A DNA stretch of 64,000 nt from Meconema thalassinum. Taxonomy: Eukaryota; Arthropoda; Insecta; Orthoptera; Tettigoniidae. The DNA lies in the NCBI GenBank assembly GCA_946902985.2, contig OX336393.1, forward strand, positions 135,436,533-135,500,532, read 5' to 3'. Shown here one piece after another: positions 23,603-35,003 of the stretch (the stretch's first letter is position 1; each line of letters starts with the position of its first letter). The notes under the pieces are model-generated. The model did not search any database. It had not been told where the DNA came from and saw nothing but the letters and a program-made list of their open reading frames with translations. Both the position numbers and the translations under genes were made by a program.

Positions 23603-23860
23603 GACGTTACATAATAAATACCCTTAAAAGAACCTCAAATCCAAAAGAAAATAATTTTTCAACACCTAATCCATCCAAAAGAAATCAACTCCGACTGCTA
23701 TTTCAAGGCACGAATCTCAAGCAGAAACTAAATCCAATGACAAACTAACCCTGTACATAGGCTATACCCTCAACACAACGAGAGGGGGACGTTCAAATTC
23801 CACACCCAAAGCACATAGCTCAGCAGAATTAGAAGTGAACACAACATTTGCACAATACCG

Positions 23861-23947
23861 GATCCTACCAGATCACAACTTCACACTAGTCACTGGAGGG
23901 GGACAATCGAACTCAGGACACCAAGGCAACGAGACCCATTCTGAGAA
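23861..23947. repeat. 88-bp dispersed direct repeat, copy 2
   Basis: Second copy of the repeat at 23515. A shortened related piece (AGAGGGGGACGTTCAAATTC) occurs near 23780, suggesting a larger diverged repeat unit of about 350 bp. Confidence 0.8.
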
Positions 23948-23949
23948 TA

Positions 23950-25211
23950 TACAATACCAACACAATTCACACTCGCACAATTCCCTAGACACCAAACGAC
24001 TTGCACAGTCTAACCACAGAGTTTCACAACATTACAATGAATACCATCAGTGTCACATGACACATTCCAACAGGCACGGGGTGATTAATATCCCCAACCT
24101 TACAAACTTCCACACCTCCAAACCAGCAATCTTCATTATGCCACAGCATACCCAAATACACAGAATTACAGGGTCACAGAAGTGACAGATGAAAAAGTAC
24201 AAAAGGCGCGGGGCGGTTACTGTCCCCAAAGCGATATACACCTGACGCAGAAAAACGAGTCCGAGATGATCAGAAAATTAAAATACCCCAAAAGATTTTA
24301 AAACACACTCGATACTTCAGTACGACACAATCTCGATGCACAGAACAGCTGACTGACACCTCAGCTGATGCTCCCCTAAACCAAATTACACCCAAGACAA
24401 CGGGGACTACACAAAATTTATTTCCAAACTACAATTACAAGATCTTTGACAAATTTATTTGATAGTGTAATACTGGCCTTATATATGTAAGGGAGGTGAC
24501 ATTTTCTATCTTATTGCAGTAGAAGGTGAAACCAGTGCTCATTTGGTTTGGACACACCAAACATGCTGTTATGGTAGCTAACATTGATGGCAGGGGAGGC
24601 TATCTTGTGTCCATTTGTTCTGATGGTCATCTGTGTCATCATTACTAGCACTGTGGTTTACCCATTATTGGTTGGTTATGTGATGAAAGTTCTATAGTTG
24701 TGACTTTTCACTAGATGCAGTTGAGATGGTGACGGGAAGTCGTACATATAAAATTGTTATGAGGAAAGGACTACTTCAGGAGTTGCTATGTAAAAGAAAA
24801 TTATTTCATCAGCTATGTCTCTCCTGTAAACTGGAGGGCAATAGGGTATCACGAAAATACTCATACTCACACTGCATTCAAAATACATATCCTTTTCGCC
24901 CTGTGACGTTCTCTTCCAAAAGGTGAAGCTTGAACCTGCTTTAGTATTTATTTGAGTGTACAGTCCTTAATGAGAATGCTACTGCACACAGTTGCAAAAT
25001 CATTGGTCTCAGTATTGACCAAATTGGTGTTAATCAACTTGCAGATTGCACTGTGCTCTGTTTTTGTTTTATGGAACTAATTACACAACTTCCTGATAAC
25101 CACCGTGGATACCCATATTCATGATGTATATTGTCTCCTGAAATGGATTCTGGCATGAATCTTCACTCAAACAGTGCAGTCAATATCATTGTAACCAAAT
25201 GTACAGATATA
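23950..25211. other. Unassigned DNA upstream of Tc1 element
   Basis: The A/C-rich composition continues to about 24430, then ordinary AT-rich sequence. Open frames lack motifs. A pyrimidine-rich TTATTGCAG near 24518 resembles a splice acceptor, but no exon-like frame follows. Confidence 0.45.
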
Positions 25212-26781
25212 CACTCACTGGCATAAAAAGAGAAACACTACGAATTTCAGTCAAAATTTGTTGGACCACTTCAAACCTGGCACAATTGAATGTTGTGATA
25301 TTGCAGTGATATGGCAATGTATCATGAGTTAATTAGCCCATTTGAGAAGCTTCAGCAGAATAATTGATTAACATTGTTGATCGTGACATTTACAGCACCA
25401 ATATTACTGTTTCCCGCCTTTGGACAAGAATAATCACCCATACGGCTGTCTTCAGGTTTATTGCTGTGAATTCTTGTGCCGCATATGTTTGTGGACATTA
25501 CGGCTAATCTACAAGAGTTATTCTCGCTCCTAAGTCAGATCATAATGACTCTTTCTCCTGAAAATGCAGCAAGGGCAGTGGCATTAGTGGAGGATGACGC
25601 AGTATGCGCTATGTGGCAAACGTTATAAGTACATTTTGTTAAAACGTACAGAGAGGACAATATATACTCTAGGAGGCCCGGTTCTTGTCGCAGGAAAAGC
25701 ACTACTGAGCACGATGATTGTTTTCTCGCAATGCAAGTTCTTCACAGCTGTGGAGGTCAGAAATCGCTTGCAGCAAGTACGGGGCACGAACATCAGTGAA
25801 AGGATAGTAATAAGGAGGTTGTATGAAGTGGATTTACAGTCCTTCAGTCCAAGGGACCCTCCACAGGGCCTCTCCTTAGACATGAGCACCGCGCTGCTTG
25901 AATGCAAGTCGCCGACGTCCATCGAAACTGGACTCTGGAGCCGAGGAGCTCAGTGCTGTTTACGGATGAATCCCGATTGTGTTTGAGGGCACCTGATGGG
26001 AGGGAGAGAGAATGGAGAAGTTATTCACCCTGTACCTTCTCTGGGCCGAGATTACCACGGATACGTGCACGGAACTTGTGTTCGTTGACAATGGAAGCCT
26101 GACAGCCCACCGGTACATCAAGGAGATTTTAGTACATCACGTCGTGCCTTTTCACCTGCCATTGGAGTGAACTTTATCCTGATGCATGACAAGGCTCGCC
26201 CACACGTTGCCGTCTTTGTACGTGAGTATCTGAATGAAGTTGGAATTGAGCGCATGGTGTGGCCTGCTTGTAGTCCCGACCTAAATTCTTTAAGAGCATG
26301 TCTGGGATATGCTTGAGAGACGTGCTAGGAGTTGTTCTCCCGACTTCAAGCTTCGCTCTAGGAAGAATGGGAGCTCATACCACAAGAGAAGTTTCGAAAT
26401 TGCATCCTGAGCATGCCTGATCGAATCAAGTTGTAACTGTGGCTCGAAGTGGTAATATCCTTTATTGAGCCAATGGAAATGTTGTGCAAACAAGTGGACA
26501 AATTGACTAAGTTGTAAAGTAATCATTCGTAATAATACAGTGTAACAGGTCGGAGGACAGTACGATGGATTCCAGGTTTCGACATTTCCAAATTCGTGTT
26601 TGTGCACTGTTGTGATTGTTATAATTAATTTGTATCAATTATTGTGCTATTTAGGATAATTAACTTATGATTCGTTGCCATATTGTTTTAATGTCATATT
26701 TGATTATTACACGGTTTGAAGCGGTCCAACATTGAGTTTTGTCTGAAATTCGTAGTGTTTCACTTTATATGTCGGTGAGTG
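25212..26781 (+). mobile_element. Tc1-like transposon with TIRs
   Basis: The left end CACTCACTGGCATAAAAAGA and the reverse complement of the right end CACTCACCGACATATAAAGT begin an inverted repeat of about 40 bp that continues through AACACTACGAATTTCAG. It is flanked by TA at 25210-25211 and 26782-26783. Length 1570 bp is ordinary for Tc1. The transposase inside is broken, so the copy is dead. Confidence 0.9.
25590..26350 (+). pseudogene. Tc1-like transposase, frameshifted
   Basis: DD34E transposase of the Tc1 family. The helix-turn-helix part reads EVRNRLQQVRGTNISERIVI (about 25755). After a frameshift come VLFTDESRLCL with DGRERE (first catalytic Asp, about 25955), then MHDKARPHVAVFVREYLN (second Asp, about 26185) and SPDLNSL followed after a one-base shift by the EHVWD-equivalent carrying the Glu (about 26275-26310). 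At least three frame disruptions and several stops are present. The expected N-terminal paired domain is poorly preserved. Confidence 0.85.
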
Positions 26782-27028
26782 TAGATTGTGTTGTTACAAG
26801 GGGCGATGACTAATTTTCTAAATCGCACGCTCCGTTAATAAAAAATAAGGTGGATGTACCATTCAGATCAAGGGTGGTTATTATGTTTGTCATCAGTAAC
26901 AGGACTATAGTTTTGTGCTTTTTTTCCCCCCTTATTCTTCTTTCATTCTTTTTTATCTTATTTCAGTGTACCAACTGGTCTTTTTTAGTGGTTTTGTTTT
27001 TAAGATTGGTTGGGTTCATTATTTGTAG

Positions 27029-27184
27029 CCATCCGGATTTTCCGTTACCTAGAAGAAGTAGATCACCCATAAGGGAATCTAAAAGGAGATCATTTTCACC
27101 GAAGAGGAAGTTGTCGCCCAAGAGGGAGCGTGTCCGTGATCCAGAGCGGCCACCTAGAGGCCCCATGAGCAGGAAACGTTCCAG
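27029..27184 (+). CDS. Internal exon of an arginine/serine-rich host protein
   Basis: Preceded by a T-rich tract and acceptor ATTTGTAG, followed by donor CCAG|GTAGTG. The 156-bp exon (phase 2 at both ends) encodes PLPRRSRSPIRESKRRSFSP and further basic SR/RS/KR-rich sequence ending PPRGPMSRKRSR. Such low-complexity RS segments are typical of nuclear RNA-processing proteins. It joins in frame with the exon at 44886: the AG of this exon and the G of the next make an Arg codon and continue SKTPPGAVGPG. I cannot name the gene. The lack of stops, splice signals and non-repeat character make it a real host exon rather than transposon debris. Confidence 0.75.
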
Positions 27185-27917
27185 GTAGTGTGTCTCCTAA
27201 TCATAGCAAATGCTAGTTATTGAAGAGAGTTGTATTATAATAATGTTTTCAAGTTTCTCGTGCCCTCAATTATTTTGGTTTGTGATAAAACTTTTGAACA
27301 GAGTTCGGTAGTTGTACTACTGCCTCCGATCCTGTTACCGGCAGTTCGGTCTGGTTCATAATTGCTCGGGAATGAGAAGGATGTAGAAATGCATGCTACT
27401 TTATGGGAGCGTACACAATCACTTCTCATGAATGAGTATGCTGAAGAGGTTAAGTTTTTATTTTTCCAATCCCGGAGCTTCTCTGAACCAGTCAAATGCA
27501 AGTAAAGTGTGGAGTAACGAAACGGAAATTCAATACAAAGTTGATAATTTATTTCACCAGAAAGCTATCAGTGTGTGTTGAACTCATCAATTAGATATGA
27601 TGCTTTAACTGAACTAACTTAACTAAATGCCTCCAATACAATAAATAATAAGTTAGAGGAAGTCTTAAAATACACAAAATGATGTTATACTAGGGGGGGA
27701 GATGATGTTTCAATGTTACCGTACCCTAGAGTTTTCTAGCGATCAGAAGGAAAATCGCTTTATCACGACAAATTGAGTTTCGTTCGCGATGTCTTGATTT
27801 AAATTGTGCTCTGAAAGAAGTTCATTTTCCGTATTGACAGATTCACTATATAACAAAGGAGAAACTGTTCCGCCTAGTCAATACATTTATTTACAACAAG
27901 TTATAAACTTGCTATTA

Positions 27918-27966
27918 TATGGTACTTGTTTCGGGGCCTCTAGTACTGGTCCCTTCTTCAGCCATA
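27918..27966 (-). ncRNA. Hammerhead-like motif, left arm
   Basis: On the minus strand the order is helix I strand TATGG, core CTGAAGA, helix II, GAAAC, AAG, TA, and helix I partner CCATA. It is base-for-base the same as the motif at 28385-28433 on the plus strand. See that entry for pairing details and reservations. Confidence 0.35.
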
Positions 27967-28384
27967 AATTAAGTTGCAAAATTGTTTTAGTTGGTCTAAG
28001 TAAAATATGTTTTTTCCATACTTGGACGTCTCCTCATCATGATGATGTATTTCATTACATGACATTCGATGTTTTCCCTCTAATGCAAGACTATAAGCTC
28101 AGAAGCCCCAGCTTGAACAGCAAGTTTCAGTCAACAGCATTGTAAACAACAGGCTATAAATCCCAAGTGAAGTGATTTCCACATACACAAACATTAGAAC
28201 AGTGCTATATAAGTGTATTCTCAAGAACCTAGCAATACCAATGGTGTTAATTTTTACTGATGTGCACTCACATTACTTCTCATGAGTAATATGTTCTTTT
28301 TCGCCTCATTTCATCCATTCACTCATCATTTTATGTATTTTTTTATTATGATATCTTTAATTATGCTGGATTTTGAACTTAATT

Positions 28385-28433
28385 TATGGCTGAAGAAGGG
28401 ACCAGTACTAGAGGCCCCGAAACAAGTACCATA
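28385..28433 (+). ncRNA. Hammerhead-like motif, right arm
   Basis: Helix I TATGG (28385-28389) pairs perfectly with CCATA (28429-28433). The core is CTGAAGA (28390-28396) and GAAAC (28419-28423). Helix II can form G98-400/C415-417 plus C402-403/G413-414 (last three digits of 28xxx) with a bulged A. Helix III would be a single C-G closing AA, then UA before the predicted cleavage site. Very short helix III is known in retroelement hammerheads. Against it: the core-proximal pair of helix II is A-C instead of the conserved G-C. Confidence 0.35.
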
Positions 28434-28448
28434 TAATAGCAAGTTTAT

Positions 28449-31400
28449 GTTGTGTTGTTTGAGTCTTCAGTCTTTTGACTGGTTTGATGCAGCTCTCCAT
28501 GCCTCCCTGTCCTGAGCTAATCGTTTCATCTCTACATAGCTACCACACCCTACATCCGAGGCAATCTGTTTAACATATTCTAACCTTGGTCTACCCCTAC
28601 AGTTCTTGTCCTCGACCCTTCCTTCCATAACTAAGCTTGTTATTCCTGGGTGTCTTAGTATGTGTCCTACCAACCTATCTCTTCTCTTCATTAGCAGTCG
28701 CCAGAAACATCTCTCCTCTCCCACTCGTCTTAATACCTCTTTGTTTGTAATCCTATCTACCCATATGATCTTCATCATTCTCCTGTAACACCACATTTCA
28801 AATGCTTCAATTCTCCTCTTTTCTGCTGCACCAATAGTCCAAGTTTCACTTCCATAGAGCGCCACGCTCCAGACAAAGGCTTTCAAAAATGACTTCCTAA
28901 TACCTAAATCTATATTCGATGTCAGCAGATTCCTTTTTTGTAGAAATGCTTTTAAGCCTGAGCCAACCTACTTTTTATATCCTCTTTGCTTCGTCCATCA
29001 CTGGTTATTCTGCTTCCTAAGTAACAGAAATCTCCTACTTCCTTCAGCTTTTCACCTGCCAATTGGATCTCCATAGAGGTTTCTGATTTATTTCGGCTGC
29101 ATTCCAGTATTTTTGTTTTACATTTATTAATTTTCATCATGAATTCTTTCCGTAAGACTGAGTCCATACCATTCAAAAACTCATTCAAATCCTCAGGCTT
29201 GTCGGCCAAGATGACGATGTCATCAGCAAATCTCAGAGTTGAAATTATTTCTCCTTGAATCTTCACTCCCACTTTAATTTTTTCTCTAATTTCCTTCATT
29301 GCTTGTTCAATGTAAAGATTGAAAAGTATGGGTGATAAGTTGCAGCCTTGCCTTACACCTTTCTGAATATCAGCTTCTCTCTCATGTCCATCAACTCGAA
29401 TGACTGCTGTCTGGTTTCTGTATAGATTGTATATCACCCTCCTATCCCTGTACTTTATTCCAATCGATTTCAAAATGTCAAACAATTTAGTCCAATCAAC
29501 GTTATCAAAAGCCTTTTCTAAGTCTACAAAAGCCATGAACGTTCTCTTATCTTTCCTTATTCTACCTTCCAAAATCAGCCTAAGACTTAGTACAGCTTCC
29601 CTTGTTCCTACATTTCTCCTGAAACCAAACTGGTCTTCACCCAACTCCGTTTCTATCTGGCTCTCAATCCTCTTGTAAATTATTCTAGACAGGATCTTTG
29701 AAGCATGAGTAATCAAGCTGATTGTACGGTAATCTTCACATCTGTCAGCTCCCACTTTCTTTGGTATAGGGATGATTACATTCTTCTTGAAATCAGGGGG
29801 TACCTCACCTGTCTCATAAATCCTACACACCAAGTGAAATAACCTGATCAGACCTTCCTCTCCTATGCAGCATAGCAACTCAATCGGTATATCATCTATG
29901 CCTGGTGCTTTGTTCCTGCTTAAGTCTTCCAAAGCTCTATCAAATTCTGATCTCAATATTAAATCTCCTTTCGCATCCTCATCAATTTCCTCCTCCCTTT
30001 CCATTACATGATTCTCAATCTCCTTTCCCTTATACAAACTCTCTATGTAAGCTTTCCATCTCTCAACCTTTTCTTGCCTATCTGTTAGAGGCTTTCCATT
30101 TGTGTCCTTAATATTACAGCACTTAGTCTTCTTTTCCCCAAAAGTATTCTTAATCCTTCGATAAGCTGTGTCTACTTTTCCTAATTTCAGACAATTTTCT
30201 ATACCAGCACATTTCTCTTTCAACCATTCTTCTTTCGCTTCCTTGCACTTCTTGTTAACCTCATTTCTCAGATGTCTGTATTCTGCTTTCCCCTTTTCAT
30301 CTCTTACATTCTTGTGCTTCCGCCTTTCATCCATCAATTCGAGTATATCCTGAGTGATCCACGGTTTTCTACCTATTCTCTCTTTCCTACCAATGTTTTC
30401 TTCTGCGGATTTTGTTATTTCATTCCTCAAAAGTGCCCATTCGTCTGCAATTGAAGTTTGTTTAGGGTTTTTCATTAGTCCTTCCTTTATACTCTTCTTG
30501 AATCTTTCGTTTACATCCTTCTCTTTCTGTCTGTCTATTGCCCACCTTTTTGGCTTTTGACTTTTCTTCAGTTTCTTCAACTTTAATCTGCATTTCATTA
30601 CAACCAGATTGTGGTCAGAGTTTATGTCAGCACCAGGATGTGTTTTACAATCCAAAATCTGGTTTCGAAACCTCTGCTTGACCATAATGAAGTCGATTTG
30701 GTAACGCCCTGTATCTCCTGGTCTCATCCATGTGTATATTCTTCTATTGTGGTTATTGAATAAGATGTTAGCTATGACCAACTCATGCTCAGTGCAGAAT
30801 TCTACCAGCCTGCTTCCTCGATCATTCCTTTCACCTAATCCGAAATCTCCTACTATCTTCCCTTCTCTCCCTTTTCCTACCACAGCATTCCAATCTCCCA
30901 TTACTATAACATTTTCATCACCCTTGATATACCTCAGAATTTCGTCTATTTCTTCGTAGACCTTTTCAACATCCTCATCATCAGCTTGACTGGTAGGCAT
31001 ATAGACTTGTACCACTGTGGTGCAGGTAGGTTTAGTATTGATTTTTGCTACAATAATCCGTTCACTGTATTGCTCATAATATTCCACCCGCTGTCCAAGT
31101 TCCCTACTCAATATGAGACCAACCCCTGCTTGGCCATTGTTTGATTTAGTGCTAAGGACCCTATAGTCTCCTGACCAAAAGTCCTGCTCTTCCTGCCAGC
31201 GCATTTCACTAATCCCAACCAAATCCAACCTCAACCTATCCATTTCCCTTTCTAAGTTTTCTAACTTTCCACTTCCTAGCAGACTTCTAACATTCCACGC
31301 TCCGATCCGTAGAATGTCAGAGTTCCTCTTTGTCACTTCTGTGATGTTAACCCCCTCTCGAGTAGTCCCCACGCGGAGATCCGAACGGGGGACTAGTTTA

Positions 31401-31634
31401 CCTCCGGATTGAAATTTTACAAGGGAGGAGGCCATCATCACATGTATTTATGCATAGAGAGGTGCATATCCTCGGGAATAGCAAACAGCTGTAGTTTCCC
31501 CTTGCTTTCAGCCGTGCAGCAGGACGCAGTGTAGCCATTATTGGCTTATATTATCAATATCTTAACCGTCTATAAGACTAGTAAAGAATTGATTTATTCT
31601 GAAAGGCTGCTACTCCCTTTCAGAATAAGTAAAG
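28449..31634 (-). mobile_element. RTE-like retrotransposon family B, near full length
   Basis: Flanked by an 11-bp duplication AGCAAGTTTAT (28438-28448 and 31635-31645) within the right arm of the hammerhead-like element. The 3186-bp insert has a ~195-bp 5' leader, one long coding frame, and a short 3' end rich in CAA/CACAACA. This indicates recent, essentially complete insertion. The 3' end GCATCAAACCAGTCAAAAGA precedes the tail. Confidence 0.9.
28467..31438 (-). pseudogene. RTE family B polyprotein (APE endonuclease-RT), one frameshift
   Basis: ATG at 31438. The first frame runs to 28952 (about 829 residues), and the last about 140 residues are in the next frame from about 28975 to 28467, so a single small indel separates them. 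APE endonuclease: LRIGAWNVRSLL, LVGISEMRW, VIVMGDWNAVVG and SDHNLVVMK hold the expected Asn, Glu, Asp/Asn and Asp-His residues. RT: NKAPGIDDIPIELL, TFMAFVDLEKAFDNVDW, QKGVRQGCNLSPILFN and LRFADDIVILAD (catalytic Asp pair intact). The C-terminus has YGSETWTIGAAEKRR and LVGHILRH. This is the best-preserved autonomous-type retrotransposon in the window. Confidence 0.92.
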
Positions 31635-31984
31635 AGCAAGTTTATAACTTGTTGTAAATAAATGTATTGACTAGGTGGAACAGTTTCTCCTTTGTTATAT
31701 AATGTCTTGATTTAGCGAACGAAACTACCTTAGCACTGAAACGTCAAGTCGGAAGTAATGATGGCCTTACTATAGGCATATTCATCATCAAGGGGACCTT
31801 GTCGTGCCAGGAGAACAGGAGTTTGAACATTTTGTAGATACATTGTGAATGTGAGAAATATGTGTTCATGCTCCACACTGCACTATTATTGACCTAAATA
31901 ATGTTCCTATGTTAACACAGTCTGAAATGTTGGTCTTTCAGCCAATTGGTTTCTTCTTTCAAAAGTGTTTCTTAACCAGAATTA

Positions 31985-33145
31985 CTGTCGACCAAAATAT
32001 TATGTACACTCGAGTTTGAAGGTTGTTTGTGAAGTAACCAATAGACCTACATAAAATCCAAAAACATCACCATTTTCGTAGTTCTATTGTACGTTAGTTC
32101 GTGTAGGTTTGGAATTTTTAATTTATATTTACATATTTATCTCAGTTGAAACACAAAAAGTGCCCATTTTAAGCGTGTTTCAACCATGCCTCACATTTAA
32201 GAATTATCTCCAAACACAGTCATCAGATCGAATCCAAATTTTAACGCCATATACATTGGAATATTTTATAATTGGTTTATTAATTTCAAAATGTTGTGTG
32301 TCCAAAAAAACAAAGTTGTTATCATTTTTGTAAGGTAACTTTTTCTCGACTCGGGGTGGTTGGAAAATGTAGTTCTTGTTCGCGTTGTAATCCTTATAAA
32401 TCAAAAGGTTATCCTGTATGACTGTGGAATACGTAAATTAATTCACCGATTTTATATCGGTTTGCACTTGTACGGGAAATTAAGGCATGGTTCAGCAGGT
32501 AGCCGATGCGGAGAAAGCTGTACAGCGTTGCAAGGATGGTGCCCATCACGCGTCATGGCGCTCCTCACTCGGAAGCGATGGGCTGCATCTCGGCAACGCT
32601 TTACAGCTTTACCCGTAACGGCTAGCTGCGGAACAATTTCTCATTTTCCCGTGCAAATACAAACCGATATAAAATAAGTTAATTAATTTACGTATTCCTC
32701 TGTCATACAGCATAACCTTTCAATGCATAAGGATTACAAAGCAACCAAGAACTACATTTTCCAACCACCCCGAGCCGAGAAAATGTTACCTTACAAAAAT
32801 GATAACAACTAAGAACTTTGTTTCTTGGACACACAAAATGTTGAAATTAATAAATCAGTTATAAAACATTCCAATGTATATGGTGTTAAAATTTGGATTC
32901 GATCTGATGGGGAGGTTTGAGATAATAATTCTTAAATGTGACGCATGGTTGAAACACTCTTAAAAAGAGGCACTTTTTGTGTTCCAACTGCGATAACAAA
33001 TATGTCAATATAAATTAAAAATTCCAAACCTACATGAACTAACGTACAATAGAACGACGAAAATTTTATTGGATTTTATGTAGGTTTATTGGTTACTTCA
33101 CAAGCTTCCTTCAAACTCGAGTACACATAATATTTTGGTCGACAG
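31985..33145. mobile_element. 1161-bp near-perfect palindrome (foldback element), TA target
   Basis: The left arm (31985 to about 32550) and right arm (about 32575 to 33145) are inverted copies matching over roughly 560 bp with scattered differences. Examples are CTGTCGACCAAAATATTATG at the tips, CGGGGTGGTTGGAAAATGTA in the middle, and CAACGCTKTACAGCTTT close to the centre. TA flanks both sides (31983-31984 and 33146-33147). No coding frame is conserved between the arms. A transcript would form a hairpin of over 500 bp. The TA target suggests mariner-type mobilisation. Confidence 0.8.
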
Positions 33146-33147
33146 TA

Positions 33148-35002
33148 GTAATAAATTTTACCCTTTGTGGGCTTTATTCGACATATCAAATTATCTCCTA
33201 GGCTAGGAGACCAGCTTTGACTCTTCATACTTGACTCTAAAACAATGATTATGATGAGCCAATTTGAATGCATTTTGTTCTTGAATATATGCAATGTTTA
33301 GCATCTCTTTAGTTATATGTTCCTATCCATGAATAAATACACTTTGAGGTGGATGTGTCTAAAGTCTTGTGTCACAGTCTATATTCGTGTTTTAAACTAC
33401 ACACTCTCATATTTAGACATACTTTTCATTTACACTTGCTTAGAGTTGGTAATTGACTATTTGTGTTTTTGTAGCAATTCACTTTCTTTTTATGCTGCAT
33501 AGTCTATCATTTAGATTTTGTTTTGAACACATCTATAAACGAGGGAAAAGACCACAACATGACATACTGTTCTTATTTTCTTCCTTTTATACTGCAAGCT
33601 TTGAAGCAATCGATTGTAATGCTAATTTTAAACATCCTTTGTTAACTAAAACCAACAGTAGGCTTTAACACATCAGTGACACATGGCTATTTTTCAGGAG
33701 TAAGATTGCTGAACAAATTTCTTTCATAGCTAAGCAACTTTTTGTACTTTGTAAAAGTATAACTTTATACAAATATGAGAGCAGCAGACTTTATCCATCA
33801 AATGAGATTTCGTTATCTTTCCCATTACAATTTTGAACCGGAGTTCTGGCAGGTTTCATTTCAATTCCTGGACCAATTGGGACCTTAAGTGTATTTTAAG
33901 GTCTGGAAAGCTTTGAATCTATTTTTCATTGTTGCAATATTAACAATTGAATGGTATATTTGTCAGTCAATATGAAACTTACAAATCAATATTTTTAATA
34001 AGGCAAGCCTGAAAAACGAATTTGTAACTTACTATTAGTCAGTCAACACTAAGATATGCTCAATTAAATTAAATTGAGATAATGTGATGCCACCTGAAAA
34101 GCATTTACACGTGAATAAATTTTATTTGCACAGATCATTTACCCTCCCACTCCTGTAATATTTCTCAGGTGGTATCATCCCAATTTAATATGGCATATAT
34201 TCATGTTGACAAAGTTATCATTCAATTTTTGAAGGTCTGGCAGAGTTCTCTGTTTGGTGGGCAGTACTATTCTTTCCTATTTCAACTTTGCTAAGTAGAC
34301 TGTTGGAAAGTAATTTTAAGTATTGCTCACCTTGGAGTGTGCTTGGAGCTGGAGCTGATTCAACTTCTTGTTCAATTTGAATGAATCCAGTGCTTGCAAT
34401 GGTGCACTGCATTATGCATTTTTACTGGAATTTGTTAGCACCACCAAACACAGAAACACATAGGCTAGTCTGCCTGGGCCAGAGTCTCATATTTCAACCA
34501 ATTTTCCTGTACTCTTAAATGTCAGTACCATACCTTTTTCCTGTACTCTTAAATGTCAGTACCATACCTGTGTCATACCGCTTTTCAGTGCTTAAAGTAG
34601 AACAAGAGAAAGTTAATTTGATGTGAATTGATACAAGGGAAGCATTTTCCCTTGAATTTCTGCATATTTCTTACTCATTTTTTTGGGGGGTCATATTTCA
34701 CGCCCTCATTGGAGCACTTTAATCAATACAAATACAATTAAGTCTTAACACCGGTATTTGAAGATTAGCGATTCAACTTCAGCTTCTTCTGCACCCAAAA
34801 TTTCTTCATTCTATTTGACCTGGCTGCCCTTTGTTCATCTGTGATCTGTAGTTTTTCCGTTCAAATGTTGTAAATGTGAATCGTAAGTATTTATTCCTTA
34901 AAATATTCTTCTCTTGTCTATTTTTAAATTGGAGCATCGTTAAATTTAATTAATCTAAAGCATGCTGGATCTCTTTGAACCAGTTGTTCTTTGTTCCTAT
35001 TT
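33148..35002. other. Mostly unique intronic DNA
   Basis: AT-rich sequence without recognisable element ends or domains. It contains one 34-bp tandem duplication at 34502-34569 and a polyT/polyG spot near 34680. Open frames are short and motif-free. Confidence 0.5.
34502..34569. repeat. 34-bp tandem duplication
   Basis: TTTCCTGTACTCTTAAATGT and the following CAGTACCATACC occur twice in direct succession with period 34, almost identical. A recent replication-slippage product. Confidence 0.85.
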
Positions 35003-35003
35003 A

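Larger units (their letters stand above)
27801..31701. mobile_element. Inverted-repeat retroelement with hammerhead-like arms (interrupted)
   Basis: Flanked by a perfect 12-bp direct repeat ATGTCTTGATTT (27789-27800 and 31702-31713). The outer parts are inverted copies of each other: 27850-27975 matches in reverse 28375-28448 plus 31635-31698, including CAGTACTAGAGGCCCCGAAA and TATATAACAAAGGAGAAACT. Without the RTE inserted at 28449-31634 the element is about 0.7 kb. The 410-bp middle has no coding capacity. The variable-length TSD and the ribozyme-like arms point to a Penelope-like or other non-LTR retroelement rather than a DNA transposon, but no protein is present to confirm this. Confidence 0.6.

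Noticed and set aside
24514..24600. Additional host exon after TTATTGCAG
   Set aside because: The following frame has a stop at once or no conserved character in the phase required by the known exons.
32360..32677. 105-codon frame in the palindrome
   Set aside because: It spans the palindrome centre, is not mirrored as a conserved frame in the other arm, and has no domain.
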